35,998 nt of DNA from Croceitalea sp. (GTDB taxonomy: Bacteria > Bacteroidota > Bacteroidia > Flavobacteriales > Flavobacteriaceae), in NCBI GenBank assembly GCA_013001145.1, contig JABDND010000013.1:1-35998 (forward strand), in the 5' to 3' direction. Under the pieces are notes generated by a model that saw only the letters and a list, made by a program, of their open reading frames with translations, was not told the origin of the DNA and searched no databases. Position numbers and translations under genes: made by a program. This document shows positions 9,301-16,580 of this stretch, one piece after another; position 1 is the first letter of the stretch; each line of letters opens with the position of its first letter.

Positions 9301-9327
9301 GCCAGACTTTACAGTCTGGCTTTTTTT
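9301..9327. terminator. Intrinsic terminator, bidirectional
   Basis: A perfect 8-bp stem GCCAGACT/AGTCTGGC with a TTAC loop is flanked by six A on the left and seven T on the right, so it works in both directions. On the plus strand it ends the repeat-protein gene. On the minus strand it lies directly after a tRNA-Pro 3' fragment (9328-9343), so it was probably the terminator of tRNA-Pro before the element inserted. Confidence 0.9.
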
Positions 9328-9343
9328 GTCGGGGTGGCAGGAT
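9328..9343. repeat. attL: duplicated tRNA-Pro 3' end
   Basis: GTCGGGGTGGCAGGAT matches exactly the 16 bases at 21979-21994, which on the minus strand are the end of the T-arm, the acceptor strand and the discriminator of tRNA-Pro. Homology decays right after it (GCCAAACC here, TCGAACCT in the tRNA). It is a direct repeat in the same orientation, as expected for the distal attachment site. Confidence 0.85.
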
Positions 9344-9399
9344 GCCAAACCTATTTTTTATCCCTTGTCTATCAATGACTTACAACCAAATTTGCTTAT

Positions 9400-9415
9400 G
9401 AGGTCACCGAATCGG
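9400..9415. repeat. Element-end repeat, left copy
   Basis: GAGGTCACCGAATCGG occurs here 56 bases inside attL and, in a doubled form, 107 bases inside attR (21844-21871). The same orientation and the position at both element ends suggest arm-type binding sites for the integrase or an excision factor. Confidence 0.6.
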
Positions 9416-9848
9416 GCAGATTTTTTTAATGAACGATGCACTTACTTGAACCGTTTTACACGAATTCAAAATTAAAATTAAATCCTTATATATTCATAGG
9501 AACCCCTATTAATTTTAAAGCTATGGTTTCAAATTATCGATTAGAAACTATCGTTGTTTTTAATTGACGCGCTCAGCACTTTACCGCTCCATTGCATTAC
9601 GGGCAAAGAACTTCACTCACATTCTTTTGAACACTTTCCCAAAGTTTAGCGCAATTCATTCATAGCCTATTTCAGATTTCATATTCACCCTTATAATTAG
9701 ATTAGCAACTTTGGGATAGCCTTCACCCAAATGCCAGCTCTCTCCAACCTTCCCTATCACAAAGGACAAAATTTAGCCCGAGACGGACTGCATAACCGGT
9801 CGCAAGCTCACTTTTATAAGCCCTTACTCGGTCGAAATTTAAATTGTA

Positions 9849-9865
9849 GTTACCGAAAAGGTAAC
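9849..9865. other. Hairpin GTTACC-GAAAA-GGTAAC
   Basis: A perfect 6-bp inverted repeat with a GAAAA loop, followed by ACAGCGAGGGCGC. It has no T-tract and no gene directly before it, so a terminator is unlikely. It may be a protein-binding site or part of a transfer or replication origin of the element. Confidence 0.4.
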
Positions 9866-10181
9866 AGCGAGGGCGCTATAGGAAGTAAGTAGGAAAACGA
9901 CATAGAGTATTCTTCAATCGCTGTTATTAGCCCTAGAACTCTGTTCTCAATTCAGAAGAATATTCCCGCTTCCATATCAAAAGAAAAGGAAAACGCTCAA
10001 GATATAATAAGTAGGAACGAAAGATGCCATTTTGGCAATCAATTGACAACATCCACAATCAAAAAATATGGCTTCTGTTTTGTGCTTATCAACTTGAGCA
10101 CAATAAAAATAAGCGCTTTTAAACAAGCTTAAAAAAGTTCGAAAATCGAGAAATGAAATGAAGGGATTGAGAAGCAAGAGG

Positions 10182-10203
10182 GTAACGCGCTTCGCGACGT
10201 TAC
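10182..10203. other. Candidate oriT hairpin upstream of the btgA-like gene
   Basis: GTAACG and CGTTAC flank an inner CGC-TTC-GCG stem with one unpaired A, giving a near-perfect 9-bp hairpin preceded by GCAAGAGG. It lies 126 bases upstream of the mobilization gene, where origins of transfer are often found in Bacteroidota mobilizable elements. The assignment rests only on position and structure. Confidence 0.35.
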
Positions 10204-10329
10204 GATATTTTAAGTCATTGGTTTACAGATATTTAAAATATACTCAAATCGCTGAATTTTAGATTTTTGCAACAAATCCTTTTTCAATCCCTATAAACAC
10301 GCTCTTTTTTGCGCCAAAAACTAAAAATT

Positions 10330-10662
10330 ATGGATTCATTTACGTCAATTCGCTTCAAGGAGCGTACCGCTGAAAAATTTAAACAATATTCAAAAAATGT
10401 GGCTCCTACACATACGGAGGCACTGGCCAAAATGCTGGAATTTTTTAAGCGCAACAATTGCTCGCCTGATGAAGATTATGGTCCTCATCTACTTCGATTG
10501 GAAAAGAGAGTCCTAAAACGAATCAATGCACTGATTGCAATCATTAAGAATATTGAAAAAACACAGACCAAACCTACCTTGGCAATGTTGCAAGCTCTCT
10601 TTGAAGCAATTGAAGAGCCAAAAAAGAAACCCTTGATGTTGGAGAAGAAAAGGTTTGACTGA
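10330..10662 (+). CDS. BfmA/BtgA-type mobilization protein
   Basis: This protein of about 110 residues resembles the BfmA/BtgA family, accessory DNA-binding proteins that act with a relaxase at the origin of transfer of Bacteroidota mobile elements. Seen are the N-terminal strand-helix SIRFKERTAEKFKQYSKN, the helix containing HTEALAKMLEFFKRN, and the conserved C-terminal stretch KRINALIAIIKNIEKTQTKP ahead of MLQALFEA. ATG 10330 is chosen over an upstream TTG because it gives the usual family start. No relaxase gene follows; a short possible frame (10655-10801) does. The gene sits at the end of the element opposite the integrase. Confidence 0.72.
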   Translation: MDSFTSIRFKERTAEKFKQYSKNVAPTHTEALAKMLEFFKRNNCSPDEDYGPHLLRLEKRVLKRINALIAIIKNIEKTQTKPTLAMLQALFEAIEEPKKKPLMLEKKRFD

Positions 10663-10801
10663 ATGCTACAAAGAGTTATTTGGGGACTCGGATGGATTTT
10701 CTTCTTTCATTAGCCCAGAAAACATCAAATGCCAACAAATAGTATCAAAATTTATAATTCGTTATAAGCCCAATGAAAATACCAAATTAGAGGCGTTTTA
10801 A
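10655..10801 (+). CDS. Possible small or remnant ORF after the btgA-like gene
   Basis: A frame overlapping the end of the btgA-like gene encodes about 48 residues with protein-like composition, containing ECYKELFGDSDGFSSFISPE and ending NENTKLEAF. It has no ATG; TTG 10655 is the only plausible start. It could be the leftover of a larger gene that was the natural partner of the mobilization gene, or a real short gene with a rare start. I recognise no family. Confidence 0.3.
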   Translation: MTECYKELFGDSDGFSSFISPENIKCQQIVSKFIIRYKPNENTKLEAF

Positions 10802-11149
10802 ACCTCAAAATAGACGGCTCTTTGAGTGGATATTAGATTTGTCCTTTGATCTCATATAACACCCTCCAAAATCCTTTTGAAGGCTATGTTGGAATTATTT
10901 CTCTGGTGCCAAGTGAAAAAAGTGGAATCTTTGAAAAATTCAAAAATATAAGTTTTAGGCTAGCCTATTTGTTTAGTTTTATATGTTTACTATTGTTTGT
11001 ATATAGATACCAATGCTTGTTCACTACTTGTCCCAAATTTAGGACGGTAGTTGTCCCACAAGTAGTCCCATTTCTGGGATACTTCAAACAGATTCAATTA
11101 CCTTCAAATCATATGAAGAGTAAAATTAAGAGCAGCAAATATTTAAAAC
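10802..11149. other. Non-coding stretch between mobilization gene and araC-type gene
   Basis: About 350 bases without a supported gene. A TTG-started open frame (10846-11157) has biased composition and no motifs, so I leave it out. The part at 11028-11083 repeats the word GTCCCA several times, including TCCCA-TTTC-TGGGA as an inverted repeat. This may be the 3' end signal of the araC-type gene or a protein-binding site. Confidence 0.4.
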
Positions 11150-12061
11150 CTAATTGAGTGACCTAAATTCCTGAGGTGAATGCCCAACTTTCTGTTTAAA
11201 TAATCTACTAAAATGTTGTGGGTATTTAAACCCTAGTTCATAGGCAATCTCACTTACTGATTTATTTGGATCAAAAACCTTTTCTTTAGCAACCTCAATC
11301 AGCTTATTCTGGATATATTCCTGTGCCGATTTTCCTGTTTCCTTTTTGACCAAGTCCCCGAAATAATTGGGGGAAAGGTGCAGTTGGTCAGCAAAATATC
11401 CAACAGTGGGCAACCCTTCTTGTTGAGGCTTACCCGAACCAAAATAAGTATTCAATAAATTATCAAAGGTTTCCAGTGAACCCTGATTTTCCACCTCGCG
11501 AGTCAGGAATTGTCGGTCATAAAAGCGTAAACAATAATCCAGAAAGAGTTCGATGTTCGCAACTATCAGCTTTTTGCTGTGCTTATCCAAGTTCTGTTCC
11601 AGTTCAAACTGTATTTTTTCAAATAAGCTCAATATCACTTTTCTTTCTTTGGCGGAAAGGTGCAGTGCCTCGTTACTTGAATAGGAGAAAAAACTGTAGC
11701 TATGCATTTTTTTACCCAATTCGGTACCCAATAATAAATCTGGATGAAATAACATCGCAAAGCCTTTGGGCACGTAATCTGGATCAAAACCGCCTAGTTC
11801 TATTGTCTGGTTGGGGGCCATAAAAACAAGTGTTCCTTCATCATAATCGTATGGTTTACCTCCGTAGTGCATTTTGCAACCCCTGGTATCCTTCAGAAAA
11901 ATTGCATAACAGTTATAATGGAAGGCATCATAGTCTCTGTTCGAGTAGGGCTCTTCGCCCAGCTTATCAAAATCAACAATACCCACCAAAGGGTGTAGAA
12001 TCTCCTGATTTCGAAGCCTCAAGTAATCGCCAACGGTATTGATTCTAAAAACATTATTCAT
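11150..12061 (-). CDS. AraC-family transcriptional regulator
   Basis: This 303-residue cytoplasmic regulator has an N-terminal cupin-like ligand-binding part (about 30-130) and a C-terminal AraC DNA-binding domain with two helix-turn-helix motifs (about 205-300): VGYFADQLHLSPNYFGDLVK and SVSEIAYELGFKYPQHFSRL, followed by the conserved VGHSPQEFR. It is divergent from the ten-gene operon starting at 12253, with about 170-190 bases between them that should carry its operators. The usual logic is activation of the divergent operon when an effector, probably a pathway substrate, is bound. Confidence 0.93.
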   Translation of the reverse strand: MNNVFRINTVGDYLRLRNQEILHPLVGIVDFDKLGEEPYSNRDYDAFHYNCYAIFLKDTRGCKMHYGGKPYDYDEGTLVFMAPNQTIELGGFDPDYVPKGFAMLFHPDLLLGTELGKKMHSYSFFSYSSNEALHLSAKERKVILSLFEKIQFELEQNLDKHSKKLIVANIELFLDYCLRFYDRQFLTREVENQGSLETFDNLLNTYFGSGKPQQEGLPTVGYFADQLHLSPNYFGDLVKKETGKSAQEYIQNKLIEVAKEKVFDPNKSVSEIAYELGFKYPQHFSRLFKQKVGHSPQEFRSLN

Positions 12062-12231
12062 AGGTAACTCTAATTTATTGTTAAAGATAATGCATTGATT
12101 ACCAGTAAATCAAACGACTTTTCTAAAATCAGTAATAGTGGTAGGTATATCCGTAATCCGGGTAAGCCTTTTTGCTCTATGAACTACTAATTTTGTAAAA
12201 AGTCGTAGAGGTCATTTAAAAATAGTGTATT
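12062..12231. promoter_or_regulatory. Divergent control region between araC-type gene and operon
   Basis: This 170-base region must hold the promoters of the regulator and of the ten-gene operon. On the plus strand TAATTTTG (12188-12195) matches the Bacteroidota -7 element TAnnTTTG and lies 37 bases before ATG 12232; I see no good -33 TTTG at the right spacing, as would suit an activator-dependent promoter. Short repeats of the AGTAATAG/CGTAATCC kind around 12130-12165 could be AraC sites, but I cannot define the operator. Confidence 0.45.
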
Positions 12232-12252
12232 ATGAAAATCAAAATATTGGAT

Positions 12253-12990
12253 ATGAAACAGCTAAAATCAATTGTCTTTCTAACACTAGCCATTTCATTT
12301 CTTGGTTTTACAAACGGAGTAAAAGCAAAATCAAGCAATGATGGAATTATGAATTTGAGCACAAAGCAACAATCGATTGTTACCATTGCATCATTGACCG
12401 CAAAAGGCGATCTGGAAAATTTGGAAACCGCATTGGTCGAGGGTCTGGATTCTGGATTGACCATAAACGAAATAAAGGAGGTCATGGTGCACCTTTATGC
12501 CTATTGTGGATTTCCACGGAGCCTACGGGGATTGCGGACTTTTATCAAAGTACTGGACGAACGTAAGGCAATAGGAATCGAAGATGCTTTGGGTGCGGAA
12601 GCTGCCCCAATAGAAGATAAACGTACAAAATACGATCGGGGTAAAGCGAATCTGGAAGCCTTGGTACAGGCCAAATTGGATGGGCCTCCAGCCGATTATG
12701 CCCAGTTTGCCCCTATTATCGAAATCTTTTTAAAAGAACATCTGTTTGCGGATATTTTTGATCGTGATGTTTTGGACTATCAACAAAGGGAGTTGGTCAC
12801 GGTTTCCGGTCTAATTGCCATCGGCGGTGTGGAACCAATGATGCGCTCGCACATGAACATCTGTTTGATACAGGGCATCACGCCAGCACAATTAGAGGAA
12901 TTGGTGGTTTTGGTGGGAAAAAATGTAGATCAGGCCAAAATCGAATCGGCGAAAGTAGTACTGAGCGAATTACTGGAATCTAAAAAATAG
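12253..12990 (+). CDS. Exported carboxymuconolactone-decarboxylase-like protein, two domains
   Basis: First gene of the operon. After a Sec signal peptide (MKQLKSIVFLTLAISFLGFT, cut near VKAKS) it has two carboxymuconolactone-decarboxylase (CMD/AhpD-like) domains, at about residues 35-110 and 150-240. The first contains KEVMVHLYAYCGFPRSLRGL and the second ELVTVSGLIAIGGVEPMMRS. AhpD-type peroxidases need a CxxC pair; here each domain has at most one Cys, so a peroxidase role is unlikely and an isomerase, decarboxylase or binding role is left open. ATG 12232 is also possible, but ATG 12253 gives a cleaner signal peptide and the same leader as the gene at 14574. The next gene starts 7 bases after the stop. 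Confidence 0.85.
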   Translation: MKQLKSIVFLTLAISFLGFTNGVKAKSSNDGIMNLSTKQQSIVTIASLTAKGDLENLETALVEGLDSGLTINEIKEVMVHLYAYCGFPRSLRGLRTFIKVLDERKAIGIEDALGAEAAPIEDKRTKYDRGKANLEALVQAKLDGPPADYAQFAPIIEIFLKEHLFADIFDRDVLDYQQRELVTVSGLIAIGGVEPMMRSHMNICLIQGITPAQLEELVVLVGKNVDQAKIESAKVVLSELLESKK

Positions 12991-12997
12991 TAAGGAT

Positions 12998-14062
12998 ATG
13001 AAATATATAGGATTATTTATTTTAATGAATATGCTAACATTAAATCAGACAATTAAGGCACAAAGCGAGAAAAACCTTTTTGGATTAGTATATAAGGGAG
13101 CAATAACAGAAAATGTTGATGGAGAAGTCAATCTACATCCTGTTACGTACCAACTGAACGGATTGCAAATTGCGGCAAACGTTTATACTCCTGCCAATTA
13201 CAATGCTGCCGAGAAATATCCAACCGTAGTCGTCGCCCATCCTAACGGTGGGGTAAAAGAGCAGGTGGCTGGTCTGTACGCGCAGCGATTGGCGGAAGAA
13301 GGCTATATTTCCATTGCGGCCGATGCCGCTTATCAGGGTGCCAGTGGTGGTATTCCGCGCAACGTGGACATCCCTCAAAACCGAATCGAGGATATTCACG
13401 GTATGGCCGATTTTATTTCCCAATACCCCGGGGTCGATATGGCCAAACTGGGTTTGCTGGGCATCTGTGGCGGGGGTGGTTATTCCTTAAAAGCGGCTCA
13501 GTCCGACAAACGGTTTAAAGCCATTGCCACCTTAAGTATGTTCAATTCGGGTGTGGTTCGCCGAAACGGATTTATGAACTCACAATTGAACACTATCCAA
13601 GAACGATTAAAACAAGCCTCTGATGCAAGAGCTCAAGAAACTGGCGGAGGAGAAATTATATACGCGGCAAATGGCCCTATGATTACGGATGAAGAAGCGT
13701 TGGACAAAGTTCCATTTGACCTCTATCGTGAAGGGTATATGTACTACGGAAATACCCACGCACATCCGAATTCGACTTTCCGTTATACGATGAGCAGTTT
13801 AATGTATTTAATGACATTTGACGCAGCTTCGAATATGGATTTGATAGACCAACCCCTATTAATGATTGCAGGGAGTAAGGCGGATACCTATTATATGACA
13901 GATGAAGCTTTCGAGAAAGCCACACGCGCAAAAGCCAAAGAATTATTCCTTATTGAAGGTGCATCGCATATCGAAACCTATTGGAAACCAGAATACGTGA
14001 ATCAAGCGATAAATAAACTAGCGGACTTCTACCAAAACAACCTTTTAAATTCGAACCTATGA
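12998..14062 (+). CDS. Exported dienelactone-hydrolase-like alpha/beta hydrolase
   Basis: This 354-residue protein has a signal peptide (MKYIGLFILMNMLTLNQTIKAQ) and an alpha/beta-hydrolase fold. The nucleophile elbow is GICGGG with C157 as the nucleophile, as in dienelactone hydrolase. An Asp in AGSKADTYYM and a His in GASHIETYW near the C-terminus would complete the triad. Cys nucleophiles in this fold act on activated esters, lactones or thioesters. The product is predicted to be periplasmic. It follows the CMD-like gene by 7 bases and overlaps the cupin gene by 4 bases (ATGA), so it is firmly within the operon. Confidence 0.85.
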   Translation: MKYIGLFILMNMLTLNQTIKAQSEKNLFGLVYKGAITENVDGEVNLHPVTYQLNGLQIAANVYTPANYNAAEKYPTVVVAHPNGGVKEQVAGLYAQRLAEEGYISIAADAAYQGASGGIPRNVDIPQNRIEDIHGMADFISQYPGVDMAKLGLLGICGGGGYSLKAAQSDKRFKAIATLSMFNSGVVRRNGFMNSQLNTIQERLKQASDARAQETGGGEIIYAANGPMITDEEALDKVPFDLYREGYMYYGNTHAHPNSTFRYTMSSLMYLMTFDAASNMDLIDQPLLMIAGSKADTYYMTDEAFEKATRAKAKELFLIEGASHIETYWKPEYVNQAINKLADFYQNNLLNSNL

Positions 14063-14544
14063 GCAGCAAATATCTTTTAACGATTATCCTGATTGGAACT
14101 ATTACCTTTTCATGTAAACAATCGGAGGAGAAAAATAAAACCGTAGATCTAACTGCAGAACAAGAATTGATTTTTCCGAAAGGGCAAAAAATAACAAACA
14201 ACAATTTTGTCGGCAATGCATGGGTGGAAATGTTGGTGCTTGCAGATAGTGTTAACCGAAATTCCGTAGGCAGTGTTACGTTCGAACCTGGGGCAAGAAC
14301 CAACTGGCATTTGCATCCCAACGGGCAGATTATTTTATCATTGGATGGGGTGGGATATTATCAGGAGCAAGGAAGCGAGAAGAAAATATTGCGTAAGGGA
14401 GATGTGGTAAAATGCCCGGCAAACACCCCGCATTGGCATGGGGCAAGTCCCGATACCGAATTTATTCAGGTTGCCATCACCAGTAGAGTAGACGGCCCTA
14501 CGGAATGGTTCGAAGCTGTTACTGACGAGGAATATATGAAGTAG
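14059..14544 (+). CDS. Cupin-domain lipoprotein
   Basis: This 161-residue protein begins with a lipoprotein signal (MSSKYLLTIILIGTITFSCK, lipobox TFSC), so it should be anchored in the envelope. The cupin domain (about 65-150) has both conserved motifs: NWHLHPNGQIILSLDGVGYY and, after GDVVKCPANTP, HWHGA. The His residues form a likely metal site. It resembles the cupins that are common partners of CMD-like proteins. Its start overlaps the previous stop by four bases. Confidence 0.9.
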   Translation: MSSKYLLTIILIGTITFSCKQSEEKNKTVDLTAEQELIFPKGQKITNNNFVGNAWVEMLVLADSVNRNSVGSVTFEPGARTNWHLHPNGQIILSLDGVGYYQEQGSEKKILRKGDVVKCPANTPHWHGASPDTEFIQVAITSRVDGPTEWFEAVTDEEYMK

Positions 14545-14573
14545 GTTCCATCAAACACTAAAAAATATTGGAT

Positions 14574-15641
14574 ATGAAACTCTTAAAAGCAAAATTATTT
14601 TTATCGGTCGGCATCTCGTTGGTAATGACTTTAGGCATATTTTCCCAAAAGAAACCTATTATCATACAGGACCAGGGAAGTTTTGCTGTAGGTGGCAGCA
14701 TGATAATAAACCCGGGGACCTTTGACGCCATTAAGCGAGGACCGGAAGGTCAGACCTTTCATGGTGACCATGCCTATGTCTTTTATCAGATTCCAGTTGA
14801 TGCGCGTAAATACCCTTTGGTCATGTGGCACGGATTCGGCCAGTTTTCGAAGACCTGGGAAACGACACCCGACGGGCGTGAAGGGTACCAGAATATTTTC
14901 TTGCGCCGTGGTTTCAGCACCTATATCATGGACCAGCCCAGAAGGGGAAGAGCGGGAAGAAGTATGGTGGAAGCCACGATTACCCCAACGCCTGACGAGC
15001 AGTTTTGGTTCAACATCTTTCGAATCGGGGTATGGCCCGATTATTTCCCAGGAGTACAATTTGCTCAGGACGAGGAAACCCTAAACCAGTATTTTAGGCA
15101 AATCACACCAAATATCGGGGGATTCGACACAGAAGTTATTACTGATGCGGCATCCCAGCTTTTTGATAAAATAGGCAATGCTATTCTGGTCACACACTCG
15201 CATTCAGGAGGATTTGGTTGGGTGACCGCCATGAAAAACATTAACATCAAGGGCATTGTCTCCTATGAACCCGGATCGGGTTTCCCTTTTCCCGAAGGAG
15301 AAGTGCCGGCACCGATTGAAAGCTCCGCAGGGGCCCTTGAAGCGGTTGGCGTGGCGAAAGAAGACTTTTTGGGGCTGACCAAAATCCCCATTATCATTTA
15401 TTATGGAGATTTTATTCCTGAAAAATACGACACCAATCCCGGAACGGACGGCTGGCGTGTACGCCTTGAAATGGCGAGAAAGTGGCGTGATGCAGTTAAC
15501 AAATATGGGGGTGATGTTACCGTAGTTCACCTTCCAGAAATCGGAATCAAGGGAAACACCCATTTCCCATTTTCAGATTTAAACAATGTGGAAGTGGCCA
15601 ACCTGATGTCGAAGTGGTTAAAGGAAAAAGGACTGGACTAA
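14574..15641 (+). CDS. Exported alpha/beta hydrolase (esterase-like)
   Basis: This 355-residue protein starts at ATG 14574; an in-frame TTG at 14568 would add two residues, but the ATG context AAAATATTGGATATGAAAC is identical to that of the operon's first gene (12241-12259). A signal peptide (MKLLKAKLFLSVGISLVMTL, cut near FSQKK) is present. The core has WHGFGQ for the oxyanion region, the nucleophile S211 in THSHSGGFG (Ser in place of the usual first Gly of GxSxG), and a C-terminal His in GNTHFPF. Likely a periplasmic serine esterase or lactonase; substrate unknown. Confidence 0.85.
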   Translation: MKLLKAKLFLSVGISLVMTLGIFSQKKPIIIQDQGSFAVGGSMIINPGTFDAIKRGPEGQTFHGDHAYVFYQIPVDARKYPLVMWHGFGQFSKTWETTPDGREGYQNIFLRRGFSTYIMDQPRRGRAGRSMVEATITPTPDEQFWFNIFRIGVWPDYFPGVQFAQDEETLNQYFRQITPNIGGFDTEVITDAASQLFDKIGNAILVTHSHSGGFGWVTAMKNINIKGIVSYEPGSGFPFPEGEVPAPIESSAGALEAVGVAKEDFLGLTKIPIIIYYGDFIPEKYDTNPGTDGWRVRLEMARKWRDAVNKYGGDVTVVHLPEIGIKGNTHFPFSDLNNVEVANLMSKWLKEKGLD

Positions 15642-15654
15642 AACTAGAGAAAGT

Positions 15655-16074
15655 ATGGGATTTCCAAAAATAAGTTTGCTTTTTCTGTTGATATTTTTGT
15701 CCATCAATTCCTATAGTCAAGAATCTAATCCCGATTCCAGCCAAAGTAAAATGATGGTAAGGATCGCTGCGATTGAAATCGATTCCAGTTATTTCAATGA
15801 ATACATTGCTATTCTAAAAGAAGAAGCTGAAGCATCGGTCCGACTTGAGCCAGGGGTCATTTGTATTTATCCGATGTTTCAAAAAGAGCATCCGACACAA
15901 ATCAGGCTCTTGGAGGTTTATGCCAACAAAGAAGCTTATGAATCACATTTACAAACTCCACATTTTAAGCACTATAAAGAGGCAACGCTAAAAATGGTCA
16001 AAGACTTAAAATTGATTGATATGAAAGCCATTGACCCTCAATCCATGCCCGATATTTTTAGAAAATTGAATTGA
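15655..16074 (+). CDS. Exported ABM-domain protein (quinol-monooxygenase-like)
   Basis: This 139-residue protein has a Sec signal (MGFPKISLLFLLIFLSINSY, cut near YSQES) and one antibiotic-biosynthesis-monooxygenase (ABM) domain: KMMVRIAAIEIDSSYFNEYI, then LEPGVICIYPMF and the strand-helix IRLLEVYANKEAYESHLQTP ending in HFKHY. ABM proteins are dimeric ferredoxin-like folds that oxidise quinols or polyketides without cofactors, and YgiN is an example. The usual cellular location is the cytoplasm, so export is unusual. It starts 13 bases after the previous gene. Confidence 0.85.
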   Translation: MGFPKISLLFLLIFLSINSYSQESNPDSSQSKMMVRIAAIEIDSSYFNEYIAILKEEAEASVRLEPGVICIYPMFQKEHPTQIRLLEVYANKEAYESHLQTPHFKHYKEATLKMVKDLKLIDMKAIDPQSMPDIFRKLN

Positions 16075-16106
16075 AAACGGAATTATAACCTTTAAGAAAC
16101 AGTCAA

Positions 16107-16559
16107 ATGAGAACATTCCAGATCGGAATCTTTTTAATCGTAATAAGCGCAACCTCCTTCGCGCAAGAAGCAACCATTCAAAAGAAAGTCAAGGAACTCT
16201 CCGAACTAAAATGGCAATGGATGGAGGATAAGGATGTGGACAAACTGGCCCATTTATTTCATGACAAATCAAGGTTTGTTCACATGAGTGGCTCTTGGAA
16301 AAAAGACAGGGAGCTGGAAATTATAAAAACGGGAAGTATTTGGTATAAAAATGCTGATGTACACGATGTTGTCGTGGAAGTTTTTGACAATAATACCGTG
16401 GTACTATGGAATAGAATTACTCTTACGGCCCATGTTCGTGGTAACGATGTGTCCAACGAATTCACGGTAACGGAATTCTATAAAAAAGAAGGTGACGATT
16501 GGAAATTATTGAACCTAACGTTTAGTAGCGTTCGGGATACCCATAAAATTGAACATTAA
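16107..16559 (+). CDS. Exported NTF2-like DUF4440 protein, copy 1
   Basis: This 150-residue protein has a signal peptide (MRTFQIGIFLIVISATSFAQ) and an NTF2-like fold of the DUF4440/SnoaL type: helix KELSELKWQWMEDKDVDKLA, then LFHDKSRFVHM, and paired strands VVLWNRITLTAHV and VTEFYKKEGDDWKLL. Such folds act as small-molecule isomerases, cyclases or binding proteins. It is about 60 percent identical by eye over 116 residues to the next gene, showing a tandem duplication. It belongs to the operon with short gaps on both sides. Confidence 0.85.
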   Translation: MRTFQIGIFLIVISATSFAQEATIQKKVKELSELKWQWMEDKDVDKLAHLFHDKSRFVHMSGSWKKDRELEIIKTGSIWYKNADVHDVVVEVFDNNTVVLWNRITLTAHVRGNDVSNEFTVTEFYKKEGDDWKLLNLTFSSVRDTHKIEH

Positions 16560-16580
16560 GATAACATTAGAACACTTGAA

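Larger units (their letters stand above)
9344..10329. other. Non-coding left end of the element (986 bp)
   Basis: I see no convincing gene here. The minus-strand open frame at 9977-10177 (66 aa) has no recognisable features and sits over hairpins, so I do not call it. The stretch holds one copy of the GAGGTCACCGAAT repeat (9400), a hairpin GTTACC-GAAAA-GGTAAC (9849-9865), a hairpin TTGTGCT/AGCACAA with a 10-base loop (10080-10103), and a GTAACG/CGTTAC stem (10182-10203). The density of hairpins ahead of a mobilization gene suggests an origin of transfer or a replication or control region. Confidence 0.6.

Noticed and set aside
9328-9343. Left tRNA-Pro match as a separate tRNA gene
   Set aside because: Only the 3' end is present; there is no anticodon arm or 5' half, so it is an attachment-site fragment.
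9977-10177. Minus-strand 66-codon open frame in the element's left end
   Set aside because: No motif, low-complexity hydrophobic ends, and it overlays an inverted repeat; composition looks non-coding.
11028-11083. Inverted repeat near the end of the araC-type gene as an intrinsic terminator
   Set aside because: The stem is only 5 bp and there is no T-run on either side.
10846-11157. Plus-strand 103-codon open frame before the araC-type gene
   Set aside because: It starts with TTG, shows no family features and runs through repeated GTCCCA words; it also overlaps the end of the regulator gene.
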